Positions 25,846 through 34,788 are shown, counted from the stretch's first letter. The stretch: DNA of 64,000 nucleotides from Kumtagia yinganensis (GCF_040081985.1 NZ_JBEBMH010000007.1:186001-250000); one strand, 5' to 3'. Made by a program: numbers and translations. Notes: a model not told the origin generated them from the sequence alone.

Positions 25846-26814
25846 ATGCCCCTTTCCGATGTGACGATCCTTGTGCCTGGCGGCATCCATGAGCGCGTGC
25901 TGGCGCGGCTGGGCGAGACCTTCCGCCTTGTCCGCATCGAACGCCCGGATGCGGCGCTGATCACCGGCGATCTTCGCGCTTCGGTGCGCGGCGTGGCCAG
26001 CGTCGCGGGCGCCAACGCGGCGTTCATCGATGCGCTGCCAAATGTGGAAATCATCGCCAATTTCGGCGTCGGTTATGACGGCGTCGATGCAAGACATGCG
26101 GCGACGCGCGGCATCATGGTGACCAATACGCCGGACGTGCTGACGGAAGAGGTCGCCGATACAGCGCTTGGGCTGCTGCTCAACACGCTGCGCGAGTTTT
26201 CGCGGGCCGAGCGCTGGCTGCGCGACGGGCGCTGGGTGAAGGACGGGCCGTATCCGCTGACCAGGACGACGCTGCGCGGCCGAAAAATCGGCATCCTCGG
26301 CATGGGGCGGATCGGCAAGGCGATCGCCCGAAGGCTGGAAGGTTTTGGCGTGCCGATCGCCTATCACAACCGGCGGCCGGCGGCGGACGTGGCCTATCCG
26401 TATTTCGATACGCTGGAGGGGCTGGCGCGCGAGGTCGACACGCTGATCTCGATCATGCCGGGGGGCGCGGCGACGGAGAAGATGATCGGCCGGGCGGTGT
26501 TTGAGGCGCTCGGACCGGATGGGGTGTTCATCAATATCGGGCGCGGCAGCACGGTCGACGAGGAAGCGTTGGCGGCGGCGCTTGCCGACGGCACGATTTT
26601 GGCCGCCGGCCTCGACGTGTTCGCGAGGGAGCCGCATGTGCCGCGGGCGATGCTCGACCTGCCCAACGCCACGCTGCTGCCGCATGTCGGCTCGGCCTCG
26701 GTGCACACGCGCAACGCCATGGCCGACCTGGTCGTCGACAATCTGGTCGCGTGGTTTTCGGAAGGGCGGCCGCTGACGGGCGTGCCGGAGACGGCGTCGA
26801 TCAAGAAGCGCTGA
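25846..26814 (+). CDS. D-2-hydroxyacid dehydrogenase (GhrB-like)
   Basis: A 322-residue NAD(P)-dependent dehydrogenase for 2-keto acids such as glyoxylate, hydroxypyruvate or 2-ketogluconate. Visible are ANFGVGYDGVD (substrate loop), GILGMGRIGKAIARRL (Rossmann turn), FINIGRGSTVDEEAL with the catalytic arginine region, the glutamate in FAREPHVP, and the catalytic histidine in LLPHVGSAS. It is 44 bases after the LacI gene and probably in its regulon. Confidence 0.9.
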   Translation: MPLSDVTILVPGGIHERVLARLGETFRLVRIERPDAALITGDLRASVRGVASVAGANAAFIDALPNVEIIANFGVGYDGVDARHAATRGIMVTNTPDVLTEEVADTALGLLLNTLREFSRAERWLRDGRWVKDGPYPLTRTTLRGRKIGILGMGRIGKAIARRLEGFGVPIAYHNRRPAADVAYPYFDTLEGLAREVDTLISIMPGGAATEKMIGRAVFEALGPDGVFINIGRGSTVDEEALAAALADGTILAAGLDVFAREPHVPRAMLDLPNATLLPHVGSASVHTRNAMADLVVDNLVAWFSEGRPLTGVPETASIKKR

Positions 26815-26852
26815 TCGCGCGCGCCGGCCGTGCGGCGAAGGCGGAAAGCAGC

Positions 26853-27623
26853 CTACTCCGCCGCCGTGCGCAGTCCGAGCTTCGCGGCGGCATGGCCGCG
26901 CACCGCGTCGCCGAAGGCCTGGAAAACTTTCGCCGAAACGGAATCGCTGTGCACCCAGTATTCCGGATGCCATTGCACGCCGACGGCGAAGGCGCGTGCA
27001 TTCCTGGCCGATACGGCCTCCACGGTTCCGTCCTCGGCGACCGCCTCGACGTCGAGGAGCGGGCCGAGCTGGCCGACGCCCTGGCGGTGCACGGAATTGA
27101 CCGAAATCTCGCCGGCGCCGAAGACGCCGGCCAGGCAGGTGCCGGGCTTGATCGAGACGGTCTGGCGGATGGCGAAGCGTTCGTCCTGGTTGTCGCTGAC
27201 GGGCGCCCGGTGGTCCAGCGAGCCGGGCCGTTCCTGCAGTTCGGTCGCAAGCGTGCCGCCGAGCGCGACGTTCATCTCCTGAATGCCGCGGCAGATGGCG
27301 AGCAGCGGCACGCCGCGCTCGATCGCCCTGCGGATTAGCGGCAGGGTGGTGGCGTCGCGGGCCGGATCGTAGGGGCCGTTGGCCTCGCTGGCGTCGCCGC
27401 CATAGAGCGAGGGATGCACGTTGGACTTCGAGCCGGTGATCATCACGCCGTCGACCGAATCGAGCAGACTGTCGAGATCGAGCCGGTCGCCGAAGGACGG
27501 GACGAGGACAGGGAAGACGCCGGCGCCGGCAATCGCTGCTTCCAGATATTGCTGGGGGGCCGCGTGCCAGGTGTAATTGTCGAACTGGCGGACATCGGTG
27601 GAAACGGCGACGAGCGGCTGCAT
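26853..27623 (-). CDS. Class I glutamine amidotransferase, gamma-glutamyl-GABA hydrolase-like
   Basis: A 256-residue peptidase C26 family enzyme. The nucleophile is the cysteine in LLAICRGIQEMNVALGG, and the His-Glu pair is in GVQWHPEY. ITGSKSNVHPSLYGG and LTVNSVH-like INSVHRQGV (as ISVNSVHRQG) match E. coli PuuD hydrolase, which releases GABA from gamma-glutamyl-GABA. ATG 27623 (MQPLVAVSTD) was preferred over a TTG seven codons out. It complements the PuuA-like enzyme at 15680-17065, though it is 10 kb away and converges on the dehydrogenase gene. Confidence 0.85.
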   Translation of the reverse strand: MQPLVAVSTDVRQFDNYTWHAAPQQYLEAAIAGAGVFPVLVPSFGDRLDLDSLLDSVDGVMITGSKSNVHPSLYGGDASEANGPYDPARDATTLPLIRRAIERGVPLLAICRGIQEMNVALGGTLATELQERPGSLDHRAPVSDNQDERFAIRQTVSIKPGTCLAGVFGAGEISVNSVHRQGVGQLGPLLDVEAVAEDGTVEAVSARNARAFAVGVQWHPEYWVHSDSVSAKVFQAFGDAVRGHAAAKLGLRTAAE

Positions 27624-27887
27624 CGGCTGGGCTTTCGTGGGCAAGCAATGGATTGCGCATAAAATAGGCGATCGGATGGCGGATTGCCAAGAGCGGCCGA
27701 TGCCGTCGCGATGCGCGCGGCGACGAGGTCTGCAACTAAAGTCGCAGGCGGCTTCGATCGATCCGGAATTTGTCGCGCGAGCGCTGGATTCGTGGCTTCC
27801 ACGCGCTGGACTCGGGATCGACCGCGTGTATTGTGCGAGGTCTTCAAACGAGGAAAATCAACGGTTTCCTTAAGGGCATGTCGTGAT
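27624..27887. other. Intergenic sequence upstream of the amidotransferase gene
   Basis: Nothing coding was recognised between the amidotransferase start and the palindromic element at 27888. It should hold the amidotransferase promoter on the minus strand, but no clear -35/-10 pair was seen. Confidence 0.4.
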
Positions 27888-28003
27888 TTCAGGTGATGCT
27901 GGCCTGCAAATGCCGCGTTCCGCGCTTCCGGTGCTCACGTACCCAAAAGTACGCTCCGCTCCGGTTCTCGAAACCGCCATTTTTCGGCTTAGCGTGACCT
28001 GAA
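27888..28003. repeat. Candidate palindromic element with TTCAGGT/ACCTGAA ends
   Basis: TTCAGGT (27888-27894) and ACCTGAA (27997-28003) bracket 116 bases containing an inner inverted pair, GCTCACGTACC and AGTACGCTCCGC, around a CAAA turn. It lies 50 bases before the TRAP binding-protein gene. No second copy is in this window, so repeat status is inferred from form alone. Confidence 0.45.
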
Positions 28004-28053
28004 CCCCGACACACCCAAGGTAACATCCCCCAAGATCCGCACCGGAGGAATTC

Positions 28054-29160
28054 ATGGATCGTCGTTCATTCTTCAAGAAAGCCGGCGCGACCGGCGTCGG
28101 CGCGGCCGCCGCCACCGCACTCGCGGCGCCGGCAATCGCGCAGACCAACCCGAAAGTCACATGGCGGCTGGCGTCATCGTTCCCGAAGTCGCTCGACACC
28201 ATCTATGGCGGCGCCGAGGTGTTCTCGAAAATGTTGTCCGAGGCGACCGACGGCAATTTCACCGTGCAGGTGTTCGCCGCCGGCGAGATCGTGCCCGGCC
28301 TGCAGGCCGCGGATGCGACGACCGCCGGCACCGTCGAGGCCTGCCACACGGTGGCATATTATTACTGGGGCAAGGACCCTACGTGGGCGCTGGGCGCGGC
28401 GGTTCCGTTCGCGCTTAACGCGCGTGGCATGAACGCCTGGCACTATCATGGCGGCGGCATCGGCTTGTTCAACGAGTTCCTTGCCAAGCAGGGCCTCTAC
28501 GGCCTGCCGGGCGGCAATACCGGCGTCCAGATGGGCGGCTGGTTCCGCAAGGAGATCAACACGGTGGCCGATCTCCAGGGCCTGAAGATGCGCATCGGCG
28601 GCTTCGCCGGCAAGGTCGTCGAGAAGCTCGGCGTCGTGCCGCAACAGATCGCCGGCGGCGACATCTACCCGGCGCTCGAAAAGGGCACGATCGATGCGGC
28701 CGAATGGGTCGGACCCTATGACGATGAAAAGCTCGGCTTCCAGAAGGTCGCGCCGTTCTATTACTATCCGGGATGGTGGGAAGGCGGCCCGACCGTCCAC
28801 CTGATGTTCAACAAGGCGAAGTTCGAGGAATTGCCCGCCAACTACAAGTCGCTGGTTCACACCGCGGCGCAGGCGGCGGACGCCAACATGCTGCAGAAAT
28901 ACGACTTCTTGAACCCGACCGCGGTGCGGTCGCTGGTCGCCAACGGTGCCAAGCTGAAGCCGTTCAGCCCGGAAATCCTGGCGGCCTGCTTCGAGAAGTC
29001 GAATGAAGTCTATGCCGAGATGGAAGCCTCGAACCCAATGTTCAAGACGATCTGGGAGTCGATCAAGGCGTTCCGCAAAGATTATTACCTCAACATGCAG
29101 ATCGCCGAGTACAACTACGACACGTTCATGATGATCCAGCAGCGCGGCGGAAAGCTGTAA
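28054..29160 (+). CDS. TRAP transporter solute-binding protein (DctP family)
   Basis: A 368-residue periplasmic protein with a Tat-type signal (DRRSFFKK, then an Ala-rich core, cleavage after AIA). The mature part begins NPKVTWRLASSFPKSLDTIYGG and has the DctP motifs GLKMRIGGFAGKVVEKLG and GTIDAAEWVGPYDDEKLGF; this branch includes the 2-oxoacid binder TakP. It captures a carboxylate for the TRAP permease. GGAGG precedes the ATG and a terminator follows. The permease genes are 0.7 kb away on the other strand. Confidence 0.92.
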   Translation: MDRRSFFKKAGATGVGAAAATALAAPAIAQTNPKVTWRLASSFPKSLDTIYGGAEVFSKMLSEATDGNFTVQVFAAGEIVPGLQAADATTAGTVEACHTVAYYYWGKDPTWALGAAVPFALNARGMNAWHYHGGGIGLFNEFLAKQGLYGLPGGNTGVQMGGWFRKEINTVADLQGLKMRIGGFAGKVVEKLGVVPQQIAGGDIYPALEKGTIDAAEWVGPYDDEKLGFQKVAPFYYYPGWWEGGPTVHLMFNKAKFEELPANYKSLVHTAAQAADANMLQKYDFLNPTAVRSLVANGAKLKPFSPEILAACFEKSNEVYAEMEASNPMFKTIWESIKAFRKDYYLNMQIAEYNYDTFMMIQQRGGKL

Positions 29161-29219
29161 CGCAAGATCGGAGCGTCTGGTCCAACAGACGCGGAATATG
29201 AGACTGGCGAAATGTCGAA

Positions 29220-29251
29220 CCCTGCAGGCCGAAAATGCCTGCGGGGTTTTT
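29220..29251 (+). terminator. Intrinsic terminator after the TRAP binding-protein gene
   Basis: CCCTGCAGGC (29220-29229), seven-base loop, GCCTGCGGGG (29237-29246), then TTTTT. It has one G-T wobble and sits 60 bases after the stop codon. Confidence 0.75.
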
Positions 29252-29346
29252 CATATGAAATGCGCGGTGATGTTGTCGGGTCCGGCTGGCGGGATTCGTC
29301 CTTCGACCGGGAGGCTCTCACGGCCCCTATGGATCAAGGGAGATAA

Positions 29347-29772
29347 ATGATGCGCGTGATGGTAATCGTGAAGGCCACCCCCGACAGCGAAGCGGGGATC
29401 ATGCCGTCGACCGAACTCTTAGCGGCAATGGGAAAGTACAATGAAGCGTTGATCGAAGCCGGTATCATGAAAGCCGGCGACGGTCTTAAGCCCTCCTCCA
29501 AAGGCAAGCGCGTAGCCTTCGACGGTCCGTCGCGGATCGTGATGGATGGCCCCTTTACCGAGACGAAAGAGCTCATCGCCGGCTACTGGCTGTGGGAGGT
29601 CAAGGACATGGCCGAAGCGGTGGAATGGGTGAAACGTTGTCCCAATCCGATGCCGGGTCCCAGCGAGATTGAAATCCGTCCGCTGTACGAAATGGTGGAC
29701 TTCGGCGATGCGATGACGCAGGAAGTCGCGGACCTGCACGATCAAAATCGCGACAGGACATCGCCCCACTGA
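29347..29772 (+). CDS. YciI-like (YCII/DGPF domain) protein
   Basis: A 141-residue protein with RVMVIVKATPDSEAG, the DGPF motif in VMDGPFTETKELIAGYWLWEV and the C-terminal EIRPLYEMVDFGD. The family is ferredoxin-like and often accompanies ECF sigma factors, but none is near here. AAGGGAG precedes the two adjacent ATG codons at 29347 and 29350. It lies between the separated TRAP genes on the same strand as the binding-protein gene, beyond its terminator. Confidence 0.87.
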   Translation: MMRVMVIVKATPDSEAGIMPSTELLAAMGKYNEALIEAGIMKAGDGLKPSSKGKRVAFDGPSRIVMDGPFTETKELIAGYWLWEVKDMAEAVEWVKRCPNPMPGPSEIEIRPLYEMVDFGDAMTQEVADLHDQNRDRTSPH

Positions 29773-29861
29773 ATGCGGCGGTGACCTTTCGCCCTTACCT
29801 GTCTCTCTGATCAGTGCGAAGGAGGCCTCCCGCAGCCTCCTTGCGATGATGTTCGACAGGG

Positions 29862-31658
29862 CTAGTTGAAGCTCGGCGGCTTCGACAGGTCGGTCGCCGG
29901 CGGGGCCGGCTGAGCTGGAGCATCGCCGAAACTCGGCGGCGCCGACAGGTCGGTTGGCGGCGAAGCGGGCTCGGCCGGCGCCGATCCGTCCGCCGGTGGC
30001 GTGCCGACCGCGGGGGGAGCGTCGAGGGATGGCATTCCGAGGCCAGGCGCTTCCGGCACCGTGAACTCTACGCTGCCCGGATCCACGACCGTTCCCTTGT
30101 AATGCATCACCATCTGCGGGAAGGCGATGACCAGACCCACCATAATGACCTGGATGCACACATAAGGCACCGCTCCCCAGTAGATCTGGCCAGTCGTCAC
30201 CGGTGCGATGTTCTTTCCGGTGATGCGGTCGAGATAGGGTACGCGGGCTGCAACCGAACGCAGATAGAAAAGCGCGAAGCCGAAAGGCGGATGCATGAAG
30301 CTGGTCTGCATGTTGACGCCGAGCAGCACACCGAACCAGATCAGGTCGATGCCGAGCGCGGTTGCAGCCGGCGCGAGCAGCGGCACGATGATGAAGGCCA
30401 GTTCAAAAAAGTCCAGGAAGAACGCCAGGACGAAGACCAGGATGTTCACCGCGATCAGGAAGCCGAGTTCGCCTCCCGGCAGCGAGGTCAGCAGGTGCTC
30501 GACCCACAGATGGCCGTTGACACCGTAGAAGGTCAGCGAGAAGACCCGCGCGCCGATCAGGATGAACATGACGAAGGATGACAGGCGCGTCGTCGAGGCC
30601 AGTGCCTGCTTGATGACATCGAGGTTAAGCCGGCCCTTGGCCGCAGCCAGGATCAAAGCGCCGACGGCTCCCATCGCGCCGCCTTCCGTGGGCGTCGCGA
30701 TGCCGAGGAAGATGGTGCCGAGCACCAGGAAGACCAGCGCCAGCGGCGGGATGAGGACAATGATGACCTGCTGGGCAAGGCGCGACATGAGCCCCGTATT
30801 CATCGACTTGTCGATGACGGCGGCGATGTAGATGACGATCACACCAACGGTGGCGCCGAGGATGTCGGCATTCGCGCCCTGCGAGGGCGACAGGAGGACA
30901 TGGGCGATGTAGCCGATGATGAAAACCGCCGCCAATGCCACGATCAGCGATGTGACGCCGTGGCCGAGCGTGCGGGCTTGCGGCGGCAGCGCCGGCATGG
31001 AATTGGGCCGCAGGATCGACATGATCAGGATGTAGGTCATGTAGAGTCCGGTCAGCACCAGGCCGGGAATGAGCGCGCCCTTGTACATGTCTCCGACGGA
31101 CCGGCCGAGCTGGTCGGCCAGAACGATCAGGACCAGCGAGGGCGGTATGATCTGAGCCAGCGTTCCGGCGGCGGCGATGGTTCCCGACGCGATGCGGCGG
31201 TCGTAACCGTAGCGCAGCATGATCGGCAGCGAGATCAGCCCCATGGCGATGACGGACGCCGCGACCACGCCTGTCGTCGCGGCGAGCAGGGCGCCGACCA
31301 GGATGACCGCGTAAGCAAGGCCGCCACGGATCGGGCCGAACAACTGGCCGATGGTGTCGAGCAGGTCCTCGGCCATGCCGGAGCGCTCCAGCACGATGCC
31401 CATGAAAGTGAAGAATGGAATGGCCAGCAGCGTCTCGTTTGCCATCACGCCACCGTAGAAACGTTCGGGCAGGGCATAGAGCAGCGGCCAGGACAGGTTG
31501 ATGGTGCCGTTGGACAAAGGGGCGAGTTCGACGCCGATAACGAAGAACAGCAGCCCGTTTGCGGCCAGCGAGAACGCAACCGGATATCCCAGCAGCAGGA
31601 AGACGATGAGCATGAGGAACATGATCGGCGCCATGTTCACGGCGATGAACTCGATCAT
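29862..31658 (-). CDS. TRAP transporter large permease, DctM family
   Basis: A 598-residue membrane protein with about twelve hydrophobic segments. Typical DctM sequence includes FLLLGYPVAFSLA, IPFFTFMGIVLERSGMAEDLL, ASGTIAAAGTLAQIIPPSL, IATPTEGGAMGAVGAL and FLDFFELAFIIVPLL. The last 65 residues are an Ala/Pro-rich cytoplasmic or periplasmic tail with a repeated unit (PPTDLSAPPSF, then PATDLSKPPSF). DctM forms the sodium-coupled transport channel. It overlaps the dctQ stop by four bases. Confidence 0.92.
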   Translation of the reverse strand: MIEFIAVNMAPIMFLMLIVFLLLGYPVAFSLAANGLLFFVIGVELAPLSNGTINLSWPLLYALPERFYGGVMANETLLAIPFFTFMGIVLERSGMAEDLLDTIGQLFGPIRGGLAYAVILVGALLAATTGVVAASVIAMGLISLPIMLRYGYDRRIASGTIAAAGTLAQIIPPSLVLIVLADQLGRSVGDMYKGALIPGLVLTGLYMTYILIMSILRPNSMPALPPQARTLGHGVTSLIVALAAVFIIGYIAHVLLSPSQGANADILGATVGVIVIYIAAVIDKSMNTGLMSRLAQQVIIVLIPPLALVFLVLGTIFLGIATPTEGGAMGAVGALILAAAKGRLNLDVIKQALASTTRLSSFVMFILIGARVFSLTFYGVNGHLWVEHLLTSLPGGELGFLIAVNILVFVLAFFLDFFELAFIIVPLLAPAATALGIDLIWFGVLLGVNMQTSFMHPPFGFALFYLRSVAARVPYLDRITGKNIAPVTTGQIYWGAVPYVCIQVIMVGLVIAFPQMVMHYKGTVVDPGSVEFTVPEAPGLGMPSLDAPPAVGTPPADGSAPAEPASPPTDLSAPPSFGDAPAQPAPPATDLSKPPSFN

Positions 31659-32239
31659 GACTTGAGTTCCTCCGCGAGCGCCTTGCCTTCTTCCTCAGCC
31701 GCTTGGTGCGCCGAAACGAAGGGGTTCGGATCCTCGAGATCACCGCGCATGATCGCGATCTTCTTGATGATCTCGGAGACGCCCTGGAGCGCCAGCAGGA
31801 AAAATCCGATCAGCAGCATCAGCTTGGCTGGCCAGATGGTAAGGCCGCCCGCGCTCGACGAGACCTCGCCGCTGCGCCAGGAAGTCAGGAAATACGGCAC
31901 GAAGTAGTAGAGCATCAGGAGCACGAAGGGCATCAAGAAGAAGACGTGCCCCAGCAGGTCGATCCAGTGCTGAACCCGCCGCGACCACATGCCGTATACG
32001 ATGTCGATGCGGATGTGCTCGTTCTGCTTCAGCGTATAGGCGGCCGCCAGCAGGAAGGCCGCGCCGAACAGATACCACTGCAGCTCGAGCCAAGCGTTGG
32101 ACGAGACGTTGAAAGCCTTGCGGATGACGGCGTTCCCGGCGCTGACGAGGATCGACACCAGGATCGCCCACGATATCCACCGGCCGATGAATTCGTTGAG
32201 CCGGTCGATGCCTCGCGCCAGAGCGAGCAACACAGCCAT
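31655..32239 (-). CDS. TRAP transporter small permease, DctQ family
   Basis: A 194-residue protein with four membrane segments. RLNEFIGRWISWAILVSILVSAGNAV starts the first; AWLELQWYLFGAAFLLAAAYTLKQNEHIRIDIVY is the signature of DctQ. It stabilises DctM in the inner membrane. Translation of dctM is coupled through an ATGA overlap. Both genes run toward the binding-protein gene, which is on the other strand. Confidence 0.92.
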   Translation of the reverse strand: MAVLLALARGIDRLNEFIGRWISWAILVSILVSAGNAVIRKAFNVSSNAWLELQWYLFGAAFLLAAAYTLKQNEHIRIDIVYGMWSRRVQHWIDLLGHVFFLMPFVLLMLYYFVPYFLTSWRSGEVSSSAGGLTIWPAKLMLLIGFFLLALQGVSEIIKKIAIMRGDLEDPNPFVSAHQAAEEEGKALAEELKS

Positions 32240-32422
32240 GCGGTCCTCCCGATCGTCGCCCCACCGCCCGCGTCATGATCTTTTTGGGCGGGTCTCTCCT
32301 TCATCGGTATGACGGCATCCGGTCCTGCGTCAACATGTTCTGGCGCAGATAAGGGCAGCGATTATGCCACGTGCCCCAGCGGAAGCCGCGAAGCACCTCG
32401 CGCCCTACGACGAATGTCTAAG

Positions 32423-33337
32423 CTAGCGCAGTGCGCCGATCCTGTCGGGCTGCGCGCGCTCGGGCCTCAGCACCAGCAGCGCGACCAGAAATGCCAGCAT
32501 CCAGCCGTCGCGCCATTCGATCGGGAAATAACCGGACCACAGCGATTCGGCGATGCCGAAGGCCGCGCCGCCGAGCGCGGCGCGGGCCGGCGAGAGATAA
32601 CCGCCGACCGCCGTGACGAACAGGATCTTCAGCCCGAAGATGAGACCGCTGCCGAAGCTGATGTTGCCGTAATAGAGCGCGGCGAGGATGCCGGCGACGC
32701 TGGCGGCGAGACCGCCGAGGACCACGGCGTGGCGGAACACTTTTTTCGTGTCGACCCCGCAGAAGGCGGCGGCGAGCGGATCGTCGCCGACGGCGCGCCA
32801 TTCGCGGCCGAAGCGGCTTTTCGCCATCGCGCGCGATGCCGCGGCCAGCAGCAATGTGGCGGCAATGCAGTTGATGACCTGCAAGACCGTCAGCGTCAGC
32901 CGGAAGCCGTTTTCCGAGGCGAAGACCACGGGTTCGGAGAGCAGCGGCGGCAGCCAGAAATCACGGGTATCAGCGGCGATGCGCACCATTTCCATCAGTA
33001 CCAGCGATACGCCGAGCGTCGCCGCGACGATGGTGTTGGGCGAGCGGTCGGCCAGCGGCTGGAAGACGTTTCGCGCCAATATGAGGGAGACGAGCGCTCC
33101 GTAGCCGAATGCAACCACCGTGCCGAGCAGGAGCGTCGCCGGCAAGGTGAGCCACAGGACCTGCCATCCGAACACGGCGGCAAGGATCATGATCTGGCCG
33201 GCAAAGCCGAACAGGGCGCCGTGCGCGAGGTTGGTGCGGTGCAGGACGCCGTTGATCACAGCGTAGCCGAAGGCCAGCAGCGCATAGATCGCGCCCATGT
33301 GCAGGCCGTTCAGAAGCTGTTGCAGGAAATAGAGCAT
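32423..33337 (-). CDS. Orphan LivH-like ABC permease
   Basis: A 304-residue permease of the branched-chain-amino-acid ABC class. LNGLHMGAIYALLAFGYAVINGVL, an EAA-like region RAVGDDPLAAAFCGVDTKKV and GGYLSPARAALGGAAFGIAESLW fit LivH. About eight membrane segments are present. No livM, ATPase or binding protein is adjacent; the complete set at 44.8-50.6 kb has its own LivH. ATG 33337 begins the family sequence. A palindrome begins one base upstream of the start codon, with no ribosome site visible, so expression is doubtful. Confidence 0.85.
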   Translation of the reverse strand: MLYFLQQLLNGLHMGAIYALLAFGYAVINGVLHRTNLAHGALFGFAGQIMILAAVFGWQVLWLTLPATLLLGTVVAFGYGALVSLILARNVFQPLADRSPNTIVAATLGVSLVLMEMVRIAADTRDFWLPPLLSEPVVFASENGFRLTLTVLQVINCIAATLLLAAASRAMAKSRFGREWRAVGDDPLAAAFCGVDTKKVFRHAVVLGGLAASVAGILAALYYGNISFGSGLIFGLKILFVTAVGGYLSPARAALGGAAFGIAESLWSGYFPIEWRDGWMLAFLVALLVLRPERAQPDRIGALR

Positions 33338-33338
33338 C

Positions 33339-33500
33339 TGAGCGACGTGCCTCCAATTGGATGCATTCTGCCGGGCCGGTTTGGGCCAAATTCTTCGGTC
33401 TTCGTCTTGTCCGGGCCACCAGCCCGACCTGCGACAAAGTCCTCGACCTTGGCCCAAACCATCGCCGGCGGAATGCTCCCAATTGGAAACACGTCGCTCA
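33339..33500. repeat. Long palindromic element, family B copy 2
   Basis: TGAGCGACGTG (from 33339) and its complement CACGTCGCTCA (to 33500) form the outer ends; CCAATTGG/CCAATTGG and TTCTGCCGG/CCGGCGGAA form inner arms. The centre shares GTCTTGTCCGGGCCACCAGC with copy 3. It abuts the orphan livH start codon. Confidence 0.85.
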
Positions 33501-33592
33501 TACCGGCCGGCCGCGCGGCGGCGCAGCTTTGAGAACAGATTGCGGCGATGATTCTAACTTGTCAAATAGCTTTTACCAGTTAGATTATCGGC

Positions 33593-34198
33593 ATGGCCGT
33601 TTCGTGGATCCCGCAGCGTTTCTCCGGCGGCGTTTTGGCGCTCGACGTCACCAATACGGTCGTGTTGCGTGGTGACGCGGCGCGGTCGTTCGACCGGTTC
33701 GACGATGTCGCGGAGATCGGCCGCTTCGCAGAGGCGGCAACGGTGCAGCGCGCCGCCGAACTCGGGTCGCGCCCGCTCGCCGTGGCCGACGCACGCGCCG
33801 CGGCGCCGAAAGTGGTGGCCCTTCGCGAGGCGACGGACCGGCTGTTCCGGAAAGCCGCCTTGCATGGCGGGATGGATACCGACGACCTGGCTTTGTTGCT
33901 CTCCGCATGCGCCGTGGGGCTCACGGGACAGGGCGGCCGGATCGAGGTGGGGAAACCGATGCGGGGTGAACCGGGCAGGCCGATCGCCTTCGAGGCGGCG
34001 CTGTCGGTCTCGGCGCTGTCGCTGCTGCCACCGGAAAGGCTGGAGCGGATCAGGATCTGCGCCAATTGCCGCTGGCTTTTCCTCGACGAGAGCCGCAACC
34101 GCAGCCGCATCTGGTGCGACATGAGTGTCTGCGGCAACCGGCGGAAGGCGCAACGGCACTATCGGCGGCGAAAGATCGTGGACGACGCCGATGCGTGA
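33593..34198 (+). CDS. ABATE/CGNR zinc-finger protein
   Basis: A 201-residue protein. An N-terminal ABATE domain (LALDVTNTVVLRG, then LREATDRLF) precedes a C-terminal CGNR zinc ribbon, RICANCRWLFLDESRNRSRIWCDMSVCGNRRKA, with four cysteines: CANC, WCDM and VCGN. The family is thought to be stress-linked transcription regulators. The start codon lies just downstream of an AT-rich stretch. The lipoprotein gene overlaps its end by eight bases, so they form a unit. Confidence 0.88.
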   Translation: MAVSWIPQRFSGGVLALDVTNTVVLRGDAARSFDRFDDVAEIGRFAEAATVQRAAELGSRPLAVADARAAAPKVVALREATDRLFRKAALHGGMDTDDLALLLSACAVGLTGQGGRIEVGKPMRGEPGRPIAFEAALSVSALSLLPPERLERIRICANCRWLFLDESRNRSRIWCDMSVCGNRRKAQRHYRRRKIVDDADA

Positions 34199-34730
34199 GC
34201 TTGTCAGGCCGTTGCGGATTGCCATCCTGCTGGCGGCCGGTTTTGCGCTTGCGTCTTGTCGCGACACCGGGGGCGAGGGCGAGTACTACCGGCTCGATGG
34301 CAAGATATTCGTGTTCAACTACCGCGTGGCGACGGCGACCTACCTGGTGAACATCGCGCCGGTAAAGCCGCCAGCGGAGGGCGAGACGGCGGTCGTCACT
34401 TTCGAGGACCCGGCCGGAGGCGCACCGATCGTCGTGCGCGAAAAGATCTGGCCTAGGCTTGCCAAGACGACGATCAACAGCCCGCCGCTGCGCTGCGTGG
34501 TCAAGGACCGGCCCTATACGGTGTCGATCCGCATCGAGGATGCTGGCGGGGCGGTCAAGCAGACCATCGAGACGACGATCACCTCCAGCGAGGACCAGGA
34601 CGTGTTGCCGGACCGGCCGCTGGTCGTCGGGCCGCTCTACACGCCCAACCCCGAACTCGCCGGGCATCCGGACGGCAAGCTGCCCGGCGCAGACAGGCTT
34701 CCTTGTCCGGCCAAAGGCCAGGCCAGTTGA
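34191..34730 (+). CDS. Predicted lipoprotein of unknown function
   Basis: A 179-residue protein with a lipoprotein signal: RPLRIAILLAAGFALASC, the LASC lipobox putting the lipidated cysteine near residue 22. The mature part is beta-rich (EYYRLDGKIFVFNYRVATATYLV) and ends in a Pro-rich tail with a single later cysteine pair candidate. I recognise no family. It overlaps the CGNR gene by eight bases and is followed by a methyltransferase gene 58 bases on. Confidence 0.65.
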   Translation: MRELVRPLRIAILLAAGFALASCRDTGGEGEYYRLDGKIFVFNYRVATATYLVNIAPVKPPAEGETAVVTFEDPAGGAPIVVREKIWPRLAKTTINSPPLRCVVKDRPYTVSIRIEDAGGAVKQTIETTITSSEDQDVLPDRPLVVGPLYTPNPELAGHPDGKLPGADRLPCPAKGQAS

Positions 34731-34788
34731 GCGTCAGCCGGAGGCAAGGCGCTGGACAGCCAGTCCGGCGGGCCACATAGTTCGCATC

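Noticed and set aside
25606..27735. 709-residue open frame on the minus strand
   Set aside because: Antisense to the dehydrogenase and off-frame to the amidotransferase; no motif.
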